64,000 nucleotides of DNA from Leeuwenhoekiella blandensis MED217 (GTDB lineage Bacteria; Bacteroidota; Bacteroidia; Flavobacteriales; Flavobacteriaceae), in NCBI RefSeq assembly GCF_000152985.1, contig NZ_CH672395.1, positions 1,563,145 through 1,627,144 of the forward strand, written 5' to 3'. Below are positions 53,603 through 62,372 of this stretch, piece by piece. The position numbers and the translations under genes were made by a program. The stretch's first letter is position 1. Every line of letters starts with the position of its first letter. The notes under the pieces were generated by a model. It was not told the DNA's origin, ran no database searches, and worked only from the letters and a program-made list of their open reading frames with translations.

Positions 53603-54220
53603 ATGAAAGAGACTGTAAAATTTATGAGTGTCGCCGTTTTGGCATTAACCTTAGCTTCTTGTGGGGATGATAAAAAATCAGATAAGGATGCTGAAGTTGA
53701 ACTAGAAATGGATCATGCTATGGATGAATCTATGGAAATGGACGAGATGGATGAAATGGGCGAAATGAACCACGCAACTTCTGAAAAAACTTCAGAAGCT
53801 ATGAATGAAGATACTGCGGCATTAGCGTTTACTGATGAAAATGCCATGGCAGTTTGGAAAGCTTACAATGCGGTACGTGAAGCTTTGGTCGCTACTGATG
53901 CAGCAAAAGCGAAACAAGAAGCAGCACAACTGGCAATGATTTTTGACGAAGATAATGCCAAGCTAAAAGCAATGGCTGAAGGAATCGCAAAGACCGAAGA
54001 TGTTGCAGCACAACGCGAAGCTTTTTCCAAATTTTCGAATGCTGTTGAAGCTTATTTTAAAAGTACGATCAACGCAGGAACACTGTATAAGCAGCATTGC
54101 CCAATGGCCTTTAGTGGCGAAGGAGCAGATTGGTTTTCTAACGAGTCGGCGATCAAGAACCCTTATTTTGGAGATAAAATGTTGAATTGTGGTTCTGTAA
54201 CAGCAACGATAACTCAATAA
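53603..54220 (+). CDS. DUF3347 lipoprotein with a Met/Asp/Glu-rich linker
   Basis: 205 residues. A lipoprotein signal ends LTLASCG. Residues about 25-60 are very rich in Met, Asp, Glu and His (e.g. MDESMEMDEMDEMGEM), like periplasmic copper/silver-binding segments. DUF3347 follows (about 75-205), ending with CPMAFSGEGADWFSN and NPYFGDKMLNCGSV, where two Cys and a Met may bind metal. The same ending closes the CusB-like protein at 58941-60656. A periplasmic copper chaperone or sensor role is inferred. Confidence 0.82.
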   Translation: MKETVKFMSVAVLALTLASCGDDKKSDKDAEVELEMDHAMDESMEMDEMDEMGEMNHATSEKTSEAMNEDTAALAFTDENAMAVWKAYNAVREALVATDAAKAKQEAAQLAMIFDEDNAKLKAMAEGIAKTEDVAAQREAFSKFSNAVEAYFKSTINAGTLYKQHCPMAFSGEGADWFSNESAIKNPYFGDKMLNCGSVTATITQ

Positions 54221-54230
54221 ATACAAGCTT

Positions 54231-55451
54231 ATGACTGACTTTTTTAAACAATGGGGCGAGGCAGCCTACACCACGGCAGGATTTTTTTGGATGGCACTTT
54301 GGGCGTTTGCGCTGGGCTATATCATAAGCAGTATGATACAGATCTTTGTCACCGAAAAGAAAATGCAAAAAACAATGGGAGGCAAGGAAACCAAAGGTGT
54401 CCTGCTGGGAACCTTTTTTGGGTTTATCAGCAGTTCGTGCAGCTTTGCGGCGCTGGCTTCCACCAAATCTCTGTTTAAAAAAGGAGCAAGTTTTGTATCG
54501 AGCATTGCCTTTTTACTGGCATCGACCAATCTGGTGATCGAACTCGGGATTATCATTTCTATCTTTCTGGGTTGGCAGTTTGTGGTTGGTGAATATGTGG
54601 GAGGTATTTTACTTATTCTGTTGAGCTGGATCTTAATCCGTTTGATCAATCCGAAAAAGCTCATTGAGCAAGCGCGGAAAAACCTGGGTGATACTGAAGC
54701 CGATGAGGATTCAGGTTCTAAATCCTGGAAAGAAAAAATGAAGTCTGAAGAAAGCTGGGCAAAAGTTTCTAAGCAATACGGAATGGAGTGGAAGATGGTT
54801 TGGAAAGACGTAACCGTAGGCTTTACCATAGCCGGTATCGTGGCGGCTTTTGTTCCTGATGCGTGGTTTCAAACCTTGTTCATCGGCTCGGGAAATGGGA
54901 ATACCGACTTTAGTTTTCTGGAAATTCTAGAGCACATCATCGTAGGTCCGGTCGCGGCATTCATCACCTTTATCGGTTCTATGGGGAATATTCCGCTGGC
55001 TGCTTTGCTTTTTGGAAAAGGGGTGAGTTTTGCCGGCGTGATGGCATTTATTTTTAGTGATCTGGTGGTGTTTCCTATTTTGAGGATCAACGCTAAATAT
55101 TACGGTTGGAAGATGTCGTTGTTTATTCTGTTTTTGTTGTTCACCGCACTGGTGGGAGCCTCGCTGATCTTGCATTATGGATTTGATCTTTTGAGTATGC
55201 TACCAGATCCTTCGCAGGTGACTGTGCAGGATTCTGAATATTTCAAGATCGATTATACGTTTTTCTTGAATCTCGCTTTTTTGGCTGTTTCAGGATACCT
55301 GATCTATCTGGGCTTTTTTAAGCGGAAGGATATTATGCATATGAAAGAAATGGCACCTAAAAGCAAGACTTTGGAGAGCACATTGAAGTACGCCGCATTC
55401 CTTTGTTATTTCTGGCTAGCCGGAGGTTTAATCGTAAAGTTTTTTGTCTAG
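54231..55451 (+). CDS. permease of the DUF318/YraQ (ArsP-like) family
   Basis: 406 residues, about ten membrane segments. The repeated family motif is seen as SSCSFAALASTKSLFKKGAS in the first half and SMGNIPLAALLFGKGVSFAG in the second. A charged cytoplasmic loop (about 140-185) separates the halves. Relatives include ArsP, which exports organoarsenicals, but many members near copper genes have no known substrate. It starts 10 bases after the DUF3347 gene and is likely part of the metal-resistance operon. Confidence 0.82.
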   Translation: MTDFFKQWGEAAYTTAGFFWMALWAFALGYIISSMIQIFVTEKKMQKTMGGKETKGVLLGTFFGFISSSCSFAALASTKSLFKKGASFVSSIAFLLASTNLVIELGIIISIFLGWQFVVGEYVGGILLILLSWILIRLINPKKLIEQARKNLGDTEADEDSGSKSWKEKMKSEESWAKVSKQYGMEWKMVWKDVTVGFTIAGIVAAFVPDAWFQTLFIGSGNGNTDFSFLEILEHIIVGPVAAFITFIGSMGNIPLAALLFGKGVSFAGVMAFIFSDLVVFPILRINAKYYGWKMSLFILFLLFTALVGASLILHYGFDLLSMLPDPSQVTVQDSEYFKIDYTFFLNLAFLAVSGYLIYLGFFKRKDIMHMKEMAPKSKTLESTLKYAAFLCYFWLAGGLIVKFFV

Positions 55452-55481
55452 CGACGACCTTATTTACAAACAAATAGTAAA

Positions 55482-58214
55482 ATGAAACATACCTATCATA
55501 TACACGGAATGAGTTGTAATGGCTGCCGAAGCCACGTCGAGCAGACCTTGGCAAAGGTGGATGGTGTTCAATCAGTGAGCGTTGATCTGGAAAATGCTGA
55601 AGCGACTATTGAGATGCACGAGCATATTCCTTTAGAAACTTTTCAAAAAGCACTTGCGGAAGATGGAGGTGGGTATAGTATTCATATGCCGGCTTCAGAA
55701 GATGAAGCTATGCAACATACCTATCACATTCACGGGATGAGTTGTAATGGCTGCCGAAATCACGTGGAGCAGACTTTAGCGAATGTTGAAGGTGTTCAAT
55801 CGGTGAGCGTCGATCTGGAAAATGCTGAAGCTAGCATTACGATGAAAAAGCATATTCCGCTAGCAAGGTTTAAAAAGGCACTTGCAGATGATGGTGGGTC
55901 TTATACGATACACAAATCGGGAGCACACGGTAATCAACCAAACGACAACAAGCAAAAGCAAAAAGCCAACACCCAAGGTACCGGTACTTTTTATTGCCCG
56001 ATGCACTGTGAGGGCGATAAAACCTATGATAAGCCCGGCGATTGTCCGGTTTGCGGGATGGACTTGGTCGAGGAGCAATCGCTTTCAGCCACTTCTGCAG
56101 AGCAATATACCTGCCCAATGCATCCTGAGATCGTTAAAGAAGAACCGGGAAGTTGCCCTATTTGCGGGATGGATCTGATGCCTAAAGAACCCGACCTTTC
56201 AGCAGAAGAGAAAAGCTATAATAAGTTGTTGCGCAAGTTTTGGATTGCCTTAGGCTTTACGCTTCCGGTGTTTTTGATCGCGATGAGCGAGATGCTCAGT
56301 AACAATCCGTTGTATGATCTTATGCCGCTAAAGTATTGGAACTGGGTACAGTTTGGGTTATCGCTTCCTGTCGTTTTTTATGCGACCTGGATGTTCTTTG
56401 AACGCGCGTGGCGCTCTGTAAAAACCTGGAATCTCAATATGTTTACACTTATAGGCATAGGTGCCGGGGTCGCGTGGACTTTTAGTGTTTTTGGTTTGCT
56501 GGTACCCGATTTCTTTCCGGAGCAATTCAAAACAGAATCAGGCACGGTGCACGTGTATTTTGAAGCGGCAACGGTAATTCTCACTTTGGTATTAATGGGG
56601 CAAGTTTTAGAAGCTCGTGCGCACAGTAAAACCAATTCGGCGGTAAAAGAATTGTTGAAACTAGCACCTAATAAAGCCATTCAGGTGATTGATGGAGAAG
56701 AACACGAGGTCGCTATAGATTCCATAGAAAAAGGAGCGATTTTAAGGGTGAAGCCAGGGGCTAAAATTCCGGTAGACGGTAAAATAACCCAAGGCGAAAC
56801 TTCTATAGACGAATCGATGATCACCGGTGAGCCGATTCCGGTTTCTAAAAACGAAGGCGACAGCGTGAGTAGCGGGACCATCAATGGTAACCAATCTTTT
56901 TTGATGGAAGCTGAAAAAATAGGGGGAGAAACCTTGCTTTCTCAAATTATTGAGATGGTCAATAAAGCCAGTCGCAGTCAGGCACCCATCCAAAAATTAG
57001 CAGATAGAATTTCAGGATATTTTGTCCCTATTGTGGTTGGAGTTTCGATCATCTCGTTTATTCTATGGGCGATTTTTGGTCCGCAACCGGTTTATGTTTA
57101 TGCCTTGATCAATGCGATTGCGGTCTTGATCATCGCGTGCCCTTGTGCTTTAGGACTGGCAACGCCTATGTCTGTAATGGTAGGTGTAGGTAAAGGAGCG
57201 CAAAACGGAGTACTGATCAAAAATGCCGAAGCCCTCGAGAAAATGAATGCGATAGATACACTCATCGTGGACAAAACCGGTACGCTAACCGAGGGAAAAC
57301 CTTCAGTTGAAAAAATTGGTGCCGTACACCATAGTTCAGAAACTGAAGTTTTAAACTATATCGCTGCGCTCAATGCGTTGAGTGAACATCCTTTGGCTGA
57401 AGCGACCCTGCGTTATGCTGAAGAAAAAAACGTCACTATTTCTAAAGCTGAAGATTTTAATGCAGTTACCGGAAAAGGAGTAACCGGAAGCCTTGAAGGT
57501 AAAAAAGTTGCTTTAGGCAATAAAAAAATGATGGAAGAAGCTTCAGCAAAATTGGATGAGGTTTTGGAAAAAGAAGCTTTAGACGAACAACAAAAGGGAA
57601 AAACGGTTTCCTTTTTAGCTGTTGATAGAGAGGTTCGGGGGTATGTGGTGATTTCTGACAAGATCAAAGCCACGAGTAAAAAAGCGATTCAAAGCTTAAA
57701 AGAAAAAGGAATTGCTGTAATCATGCTCACCGGCGATAATGAAGATACTGCCCGCGCCGTGGCTAACGAACTTGATCTAACCGATTTTAAAGCAGGAATG
57801 CTTCCGCAGGATAAACAAGCAGAAGTTGCTCGGTTGCAACAAGAAGGAAAACACGTGGCAATGGTTGGTGATGGCATCAATGATGCGCCGGCCTTGGCGC
57901 AAAGCAATGTAGGGATCGCAATGGGTACGGGAACTGATGTCGCTATAGAAAGTGCCGCGATCACGCTGGTAAAAGGCGATTTGCACGGTATTGTAAAAGC
58001 CAAAAATCTAAGCGATGCCGTGATGCGTAATATCAAGCAAAATTTATTTTTTGCACTGGTCTACAATTCCATTGGTGTACCGGTGGCGGCGGGAGTATTA
58101 TATCCGTTTTTTGGGATTTTACTATCGCCAATGATTGCTGCATTGGCGATGAGTTTTAGTTCGGTTTCAGTAATTGCAAATGCGTTACGACTGCGCGCAA
58201 AATCTTTAGAATAA
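55482..58214 (+). CDS. copA: copper-translocating P1B-type ATPase with duplicated HMA domain
   Basis: 910 residues. Two heavy-metal-associated domains with GMSCNGC (Cys12/Cys15 and Cys88/Cys91) are nearly identical. Two heavy-metal-binding (YHS-like) modules follow (FYCPMHCEGD...CPVCGMDL and YTCPMHPEI...CPICGMDL). The ATPase core has eight membrane segments, TGEP, the CPC site (Cys553-Pro-Cys555), DKTGTLT (Asp597), SEHPLAEA and GDGINDAP. These place it with Cu+/Ag+ exporters of the inner membrane. Length exceeds E. coli CopA (834) because of the extra modules. It sits 30 bases after the permease gene. Confidence 0.94.
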   Translation: MKHTYHIHGMSCNGCRSHVEQTLAKVDGVQSVSVDLENAEATIEMHEHIPLETFQKALAEDGGGYSIHMPASEDEAMQHTYHIHGMSCNGCRNHVEQTLANVEGVQSVSVDLENAEASITMKKHIPLARFKKALADDGGSYTIHKSGAHGNQPNDNKQKQKANTQGTGTFYCPMHCEGDKTYDKPGDCPVCGMDLVEEQSLSATSAEQYTCPMHPEIVKEEPGSCPICGMDLMPKEPDLSAEEKSYNKLLRKFWIALGFTLPVFLIAMSEMLSNNPLYDLMPLKYWNWVQFGLSLPVVFYATWMFFERAWRSVKTWNLNMFTLIGIGAGVAWTFSVFGLLVPDFFPEQFKTESGTVHVYFEAATVILTLVLMGQVLEARAHSKTNSAVKELLKLAPNKAIQVIDGEEHEVAIDSIEKGAILRVKPGAKIPVDGKITQGETSIDESMITGEPIPVSKNEGDSVSSGTINGNQSFLMEAEKIGGETLLSQIIEMVNKASRSQAPIQKLADRISGYFVPIVVGVSIISFILWAIFGPQPVYVYALINAIAVLIIACPCALGLATPMSVMVGVGKGAQNGVLIKNAEALEKMNAIDTLIVDKTGTLTEGKPSVEKIGAVHHSSETEVLNYIAALNALSEHPLAEATLRYAEEKNVTISKAEDFNAVTGKGVTGSLEGKKVALGNKKMMEEASAKLDEVLEKEALDEQQKGKTVSFLAVDREVRGYVVISDKIKATSKKAIQSLKEKGIAVIMLTGDNEDTARAVANELDLTDFKAGMLPQDKQAEVARLQQEGKHVAMVGDGINDAPALAQSNVGIAMGTGTDVAIESAAITLVKGDLHGIVKAKNLSDAVMRNIKQNLFFALVYNSIGVPVAAGVLYPFFGILLSPMIAALAMSFSSVSVIANALRLRAKSLE

Positions 58215-58220
58215 GTATTG

Positions 58221-58925
58221 ATGGGAAAAATTAGAGTACGTAAACAGCTTAGAAAAGCCCATCGGTATTTGGGGCTCTTTATCGGGATTCAATTCATCCT
58301 GTGGACGGTGAGTGGCTTGTATTTCAGTTGGACAGATATCGATGAAATTCACGGGGATCATTTACGCAAACCGGCAGCACCGGTAGCCTTTGAGAATTTG
58401 GTAAGTCCAACTGCGTTAGATTCAACCTTAACGATCCGTTCGGTTGCACTTCGAGAGATCAATGAGACACCGTATTATTGGGTGAATGATAATCTTTTGT
58501 ACAACGCCCAGACCGGAGAGCAAAAGGAAGAAATTACCGAGGAAGAAGCCCTAAGTATTGCTTCAAAACATATGGCAGATCATCTGGAAGTTGCAGGTGT
58601 AACTCGTATAACTTCCGCAGGAAAACATCACGAGTATCGCGAGCGCTTATTGCCGGCGTATGTGGTGAGTTATAAAGGCGACGATGCGATTAAAGCTTAC
58701 ATTTCTACAAATGATGGGACGTTTCAAACCGTGCGACATCGCGACTGGCGTTGGTTTGACTTTCTCTGGATGACGCACACCATGGATTATGAAAGTCGTG
58801 ATGATATTAATAATTGGCTTTTGCGCGCATTTTCAGTTTTGGGATTGATAACCGTTTTGAGCGGATTTGTGCTTTGGTATATTAGTTCGCCAACTTTAAG
58901 AAAGCTGAAGAAAAAGCGAAAATAG
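58221..58925 (+). CDS. PepSY-domain membrane protein
   Basis: 234 residues from ATG 58221 (a TTG one codon earlier is less likely). A membrane segment near the N-terminus (HRYLGLFIGIQFILWTVSGLYFSW) starts like PepSY-TM proteins, a periplasmic PepSY-type region follows (EEALSIASKHM, YVVSYKGDDAIKAYISTNDGTF), and a second membrane segment near the C-terminus (about 200-222) ends with a Lys-rich tail. The family is linked to metal uptake/reduction and resistance clusters; biochemical role not settled. It follows copA by 6 bases. Confidence 0.8.
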   Translation: MGKIRVRKQLRKAHRYLGLFIGIQFILWTVSGLYFSWTDIDEIHGDHLRKPAAPVAFENLVSPTALDSTLTIRSVALREINETPYYWVNDNLLYNAQTGEQKEEITEEEALSIASKHMADHLEVAGVTRITSAGKHHEYRERLLPAYVVSYKGDDAIKAYISTNDGTFQTVRHRDWRWFDFLWMTHTMDYESRDDINNWLLRAFSVLGLITVLSGFVLWYISSPTLRKLKKKRK

Positions 58926-58940
58926 ATTTAAACTTTTTTG

Positions 58941-60656
58941 ATGATGAATAAATCAATTGTATACATAGTATTGGCTGCGATCGTAGGTCTGGGATTGGGA
59001 TATGTCTTATTCAATGCTGCGGAAGAACAACAGGATACGGCTGAAGAATCCCATAATCATGAGAATGCCTCTCAAATGTGGACCTGCTCAATGCATCCAC
59101 AAATTATGCGTGAAGAACCCGGTGATTGCCCTATTTGCGGGATGGATCTAATTCCTGCAGAAAGTAGTAGCGACGGACTTACCGTAAACCAGTTTAAAAT
59201 GACTGAAAATGCCCTGGCGCTGGCCAATATTCAAACTACAGTGGTTGGGAATAGTAATGCCGCTTCAGAGGCGCTTACGTTGTCGGGTAAAATAGCCGTG
59301 AACGAAGACGAGACTGCTACACAACCGGCACACTTTGACGGTCGGGTAGAACGTTTGATGGTTTCTTCCGTAGGGCAAGAAGTGCGCAAAGGGCAAGAAG
59401 TTGCGACTATTTATTCGCCAGAATTGGTAGCGGCTCAGCAAGAATTGTTTACCGCAGCAAAGCTGAAAGGTTCTCAGCCAAAATTGTATGCAGCGGTGCG
59501 TAATAAGTTTAAAAACTGGATGATCTCTGATGCACTTTTAGACCAAATTGAAGAGACTGGAAAAACGGTAACACGATTTCCTATTTATGCAAGCTTTTCT
59601 GGAGTGGTAAGTGAAATTTCGGTTAATGAAGGTGCGCACGTGATGGATGGAAACCCCATTTTTAAAGTAGCCGACCTGAGCACTGTTTGGGCCGAATTTG
59701 ATGCTTATGAAAGCCAGATCAATCAGCTTAAAAAGGGACAAAGCATACGCATTAGCAGCAATGCGTATCCCAACAAAATATTTGATGCGGAAATCTCATT
59801 TATAGATCCCGTTTTAAATACCCAAACGCGTACGGTAACCGTGCGTGCAACTTTGAATAATGCTGAAGACCTATTAAAACCCGGAATGTTTGTAGAAGCA
59901 AAAGTAACGGGTGTGTCTAAGGAGAATTCAGGCTTAATGGTTCCTGCTTCTGCGGTGATGTGGACGGGCGAGCGCTCGCTGGTCTATGTAAAGCCTAATG
60001 CAAATACATCTGTTTTTGAAATGCGAGAGGTCACCTTGGGCGAGAAAATAGGTGATAGTTATAGCATTGTTTCCGGATTAAACAACGGAGAAGAAATCGT
60101 CACCAACGGAACCTTTACCGTAGATGCAGCTGCACAATTGAGCGGAAAAAAATCAATGATGAATGCGACTTCAGAAACTACATCTGATGAAGCAACGGTT
60201 GCTATGAAAATGCAGTTGTCTACAGATTTTCAAAACCAACTTAAAGATGCATTAGAAGTATATATGGTTTTGAAAGATGCTTTTGTGGCCTCAGAAGTTG
60301 AACAAATTAGTAGTGCAGCAGCAGACTTAAAAGATAAGCTTCAGGCTATACCAACTGAAGCATTAGAAGGAATGGTAAAATCACATTTTGAGATGATTCA
60401 ACGAAAGCTTGAGGCGATTTCGGCATCAGATACTTTAGAAGAACAGCGTGCAGCTTTTGTTATTTTGAATGAAAATATGGCTGTTTTGGTGAATAATATT
60501 TCAGGAATTGCACCTGATCTGTATTTGCAACGTTGCCCAATGGCAAATAACAGTAAGGGTGCGGTCTGGTTGAGTTCTTCTTCAGAAATACGTAATCCTT
60601 ATTACGGAGATGCGATGCTCACCTGTGGAAGTGTGATAGATACTTTAGGTTTGTAA
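58941..60656 (+). CDS. cusB: CusB-like periplasmic adaptor with heavy-metal-binding and DUF3347 domains
   Basis: 571 residues; ATG 58941 or 58944. An N-terminal anchor (about 5-22) is followed by a heavy-metal-binding module (WTCSMHPQI...CPICGMDL, about 47-75), the adaptor core with barrel-sandwich and alpha-hairpin (AHFDGRVERLMVSSVGQEV, IYSPELVAAQQELF, FSGVVSEISVNEG) and the membrane-proximal domain. A C-terminal DUF3347 (about 430-571) ends in RCPMANNSKGAVW and NPYYGDAMLTCGSV. It should connect the CusA-type pump to the TolC-type channel. The DUF3347 extension matches the standalone protein at 53603-54220. Confidence 0.9.
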   Translation: MMNKSIVYIVLAAIVGLGLGYVLFNAAEEQQDTAEESHNHENASQMWTCSMHPQIMREEPGDCPICGMDLIPAESSSDGLTVNQFKMTENALALANIQTTVVGNSNAASEALTLSGKIAVNEDETATQPAHFDGRVERLMVSSVGQEVRKGQEVATIYSPELVAAQQELFTAAKLKGSQPKLYAAVRNKFKNWMISDALLDQIEETGKTVTRFPIYASFSGVVSEISVNEGAHVMDGNPIFKVADLSTVWAEFDAYESQINQLKKGQSIRISSNAYPNKIFDAEISFIDPVLNTQTRTVTVRATLNNAEDLLKPGMFVEAKVTGVSKENSGLMVPASAVMWTGERSLVYVKPNANTSVFEMREVTLGEKIGDSYSIVSGLNNGEEIVTNGTFTVDAAAQLSGKKSMMNATSETTSDEATVAMKMQLSTDFQNQLKDALEVYMVLKDAFVASEVEQISSAAADLKDKLQAIPTEALEGMVKSHFEMIQRKLEAISASDTLEEQRAAFVILNENMAVLVNNISGIAPDLYLQRCPMANNSKGAVWLSSSSEIRNPYYGDAMLTCGSVIDTLGL

Positions 60657-60657
60657 A

Positions 60658-60807
60658 TTTATTGGCACCGCCAAAGGGTTTAATGCTCCGAGGCCTGCCT
60701 TTGTCGGCAGACAGGCTTGCCTCGAAATTGAAAATTCTTTTCCAAGAAATGCCTCATGGGCCTGCCTTTGTCGGCAGACAGGCTTGCCCTGAGGTAGTTT
60801 ACTAAGA
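60658..60807. repeat. intergenic repeat, copy B
   Basis: TTTATTGGCACCGCCAAAGG start, two GCCTGCC...GGCAGACAGGC hairpins (near 60694 and 60760), a CCTCGAAATTGAAAA block and a CTGAGGTAGTTTAC end. It matches copy A over most of its length. The remainder of the 60657-61029 gap is AT-rich with no gene seen. Confidence 0.75.
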
Positions 60808-61029
60808 ACATCAGTGTAAGAGCTTTAGCCTGCTTAAGTACGGTTGAAACAAGCTTTAGTATTTTGATTTTTAGTGGTTTAAAACGAATGAAGATGCATT
60901 GACTTTTGTAATAACAAAATATAAAATGCTTTGAATTACGAAATAAGATTGTATTTTACCCGCATTAGGATAGAAAGAACGATTTAGAGAATCAAAAATA
61001 TACAGCAAACCCCAACTGCAACGCAAACT

Positions 61030-62106
61030 ATGACAACATACAGTGTAATTACAGGAACAGGAATTTATTTACCTAAGAAAAAGGTGAGCAACAGCGATTT
61101 CTTAGACTTTGAGTTTTATGAATCAAATGGTAAACCCATCTCCAAAGACAACCAATATGTGGTTGACAAGTTTCAAGAAATTACCACGATCGAAGAGCGT
61201 CGTTATGTCGCTGATGATTTGGTAGCTTCAGATATCGCTTATTTTGCGGCTAAAGAAGCTATCGCAGATGCCCAATTAGATGCTGAGACTTTAGACTATA
61301 TTATTGTCGCGCACAACTTTGGAGATGTAAAGCATGGTTCAAACCGAAGTGATATGGTACCTGCACTTGCCGCGCGTGTAAAACACAAACTGAAAATTAA
61401 GAATCCGGAGTGTGTCGCCTACGACGTACCCTTCGGATGTCCGGGATGGTTGCAAGGGATGATTCAGGCTGATTATTATATCAAATCTGGAGATGCCAAA
61501 AAGATCCTCGTAATTGGTACAGAAACGCTTTCTCGGGTTATTGATATACACGACCGTGATAGTATGATTTATGCAGATGGGGCCGGTGCGACAATTTTAG
61601 AAAGCAGGGAACAGGATACCAGAACCGGAATTCTAGCTCATAAAACGCGTTCAGACACCTATCGCTATGCAGAAATGCTCACGATGGGCTGCTCGTATAA
61701 CATCACTGAAGAGAATAAAAAAGATCTTTATCTCAAAATGAATGGGCGCAGGCTATACCAATATGCGCTAGAAACAGTACCGCTTTCTATTAAGGCTTGC
61801 ATTGATAAAGCGGGAGTTGACATAAGCGATGTAAAAAAGATTTTGATTCATCAGGCTAATGGTAAGATGGATGACGCCATCGTAGACCGCTTGTACAAGT
61901 TGTATGGTTATGAAGAAGCACCTGATGATGTTATGCCTATGATCATTTCGTGGCTAGGAAATTCATCGGTAGCTACAGTTCCTACCTTGTTAGACCTAAT
62001 TTTGAAGAATAAGGTAGCAGACCATAAAATTGAAGAAGGTGATCTGGTAATTTTTGCTTCGGTAGGAGCAGGGATGAATATTAATGCTGCGGTTTACCAG
62101 TTCTAA
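61030..62106 (+). CDS. FabH-like 3-oxoacyl-ACP synthase III family protein
   Basis: 358 residues, thiolase fold. The Cys-His-Asn triad of KAS III enzymes is visible: Cys137 in FGCPGWLQG, His274 in LIHQANGKMDD and Asn311 in WLGNSSVATVP. The start TYSVITGTGIYLPKKKVSN is typical. It condenses an acyl-CoA with malonyl-ACP, or makes a related acyl transfer; FabH-like paralogues outside the main fatty-acid cluster often serve specialised lipids. No fab genes are adjacent, so housekeeping FabH is probably elsewhere. A strong terminator follows. Confidence 0.87.
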   Translation: MTTYSVITGTGIYLPKKKVSNSDFLDFEFYESNGKPISKDNQYVVDKFQEITTIEERRYVADDLVASDIAYFAAKEAIADAQLDAETLDYIIVAHNFGDVKHGSNRSDMVPALAARVKHKLKIKNPECVAYDVPFGCPGWLQGMIQADYYIKSGDAKKILVIGTETLSRVIDIHDRDSMIYADGAGATILESREQDTRTGILAHKTRSDTYRYAEMLTMGCSYNITEENKKDLYLKMNGRRLYQYALETVPLSIKACIDKAGVDISDVKKILIHQANGKMDDAIVDRLYKLYGYEEAPDDVMPMIISWLGNSSVATVPTLLDLILKNKVADHKIEEGDLVIFASVGAGMNINAAVYQF

Positions 62107-62149
62107 ACACTTTTAGCTGGGATTGCTTTACTTCAATAGTAAGAATAAT

Positions 62150-62191
62150 AAAACCTTAAAAACTCTTTTAGAGCTTTTTAAGGTTTTTTAT
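62150..62191 (+). terminator. intrinsic terminator after the FabH-like gene
   Basis: AAAACCTTAAAAA pairs with CTTTTTAAGGTTTT, with CTCTTTTAGAG as the top of the stem, followed by TT and an AT-rich tail. Confidence 0.85.
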
Positions 62192-62332
62192 TTAGAATGC
62201 AAAGACATGTTCTATAATTTTCAATAATAATTGTCTTAATAAAATCTTAAACCTTAACAGTTGATTGTGATAATAAGGTTAAAAATCTTATTTTTGAGAT
62301 TGTCGGTTGAGTTGTATTATTTTTAATAATAA

Positions 62333-62340
62333 TACCTTTA
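62333..62340 (+). promoter_or_regulatory. possible -7 box of the CheB-CheR fusion gene
   Basis: TACCTTTA, one mismatch to TAnnTTTG, 33 bases before the GTG start at 62373. Confidence 0.4.
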
Positions 62341-62372
62341 CTGATTTTTTTTCTAACCCTTAATTAAACTGT

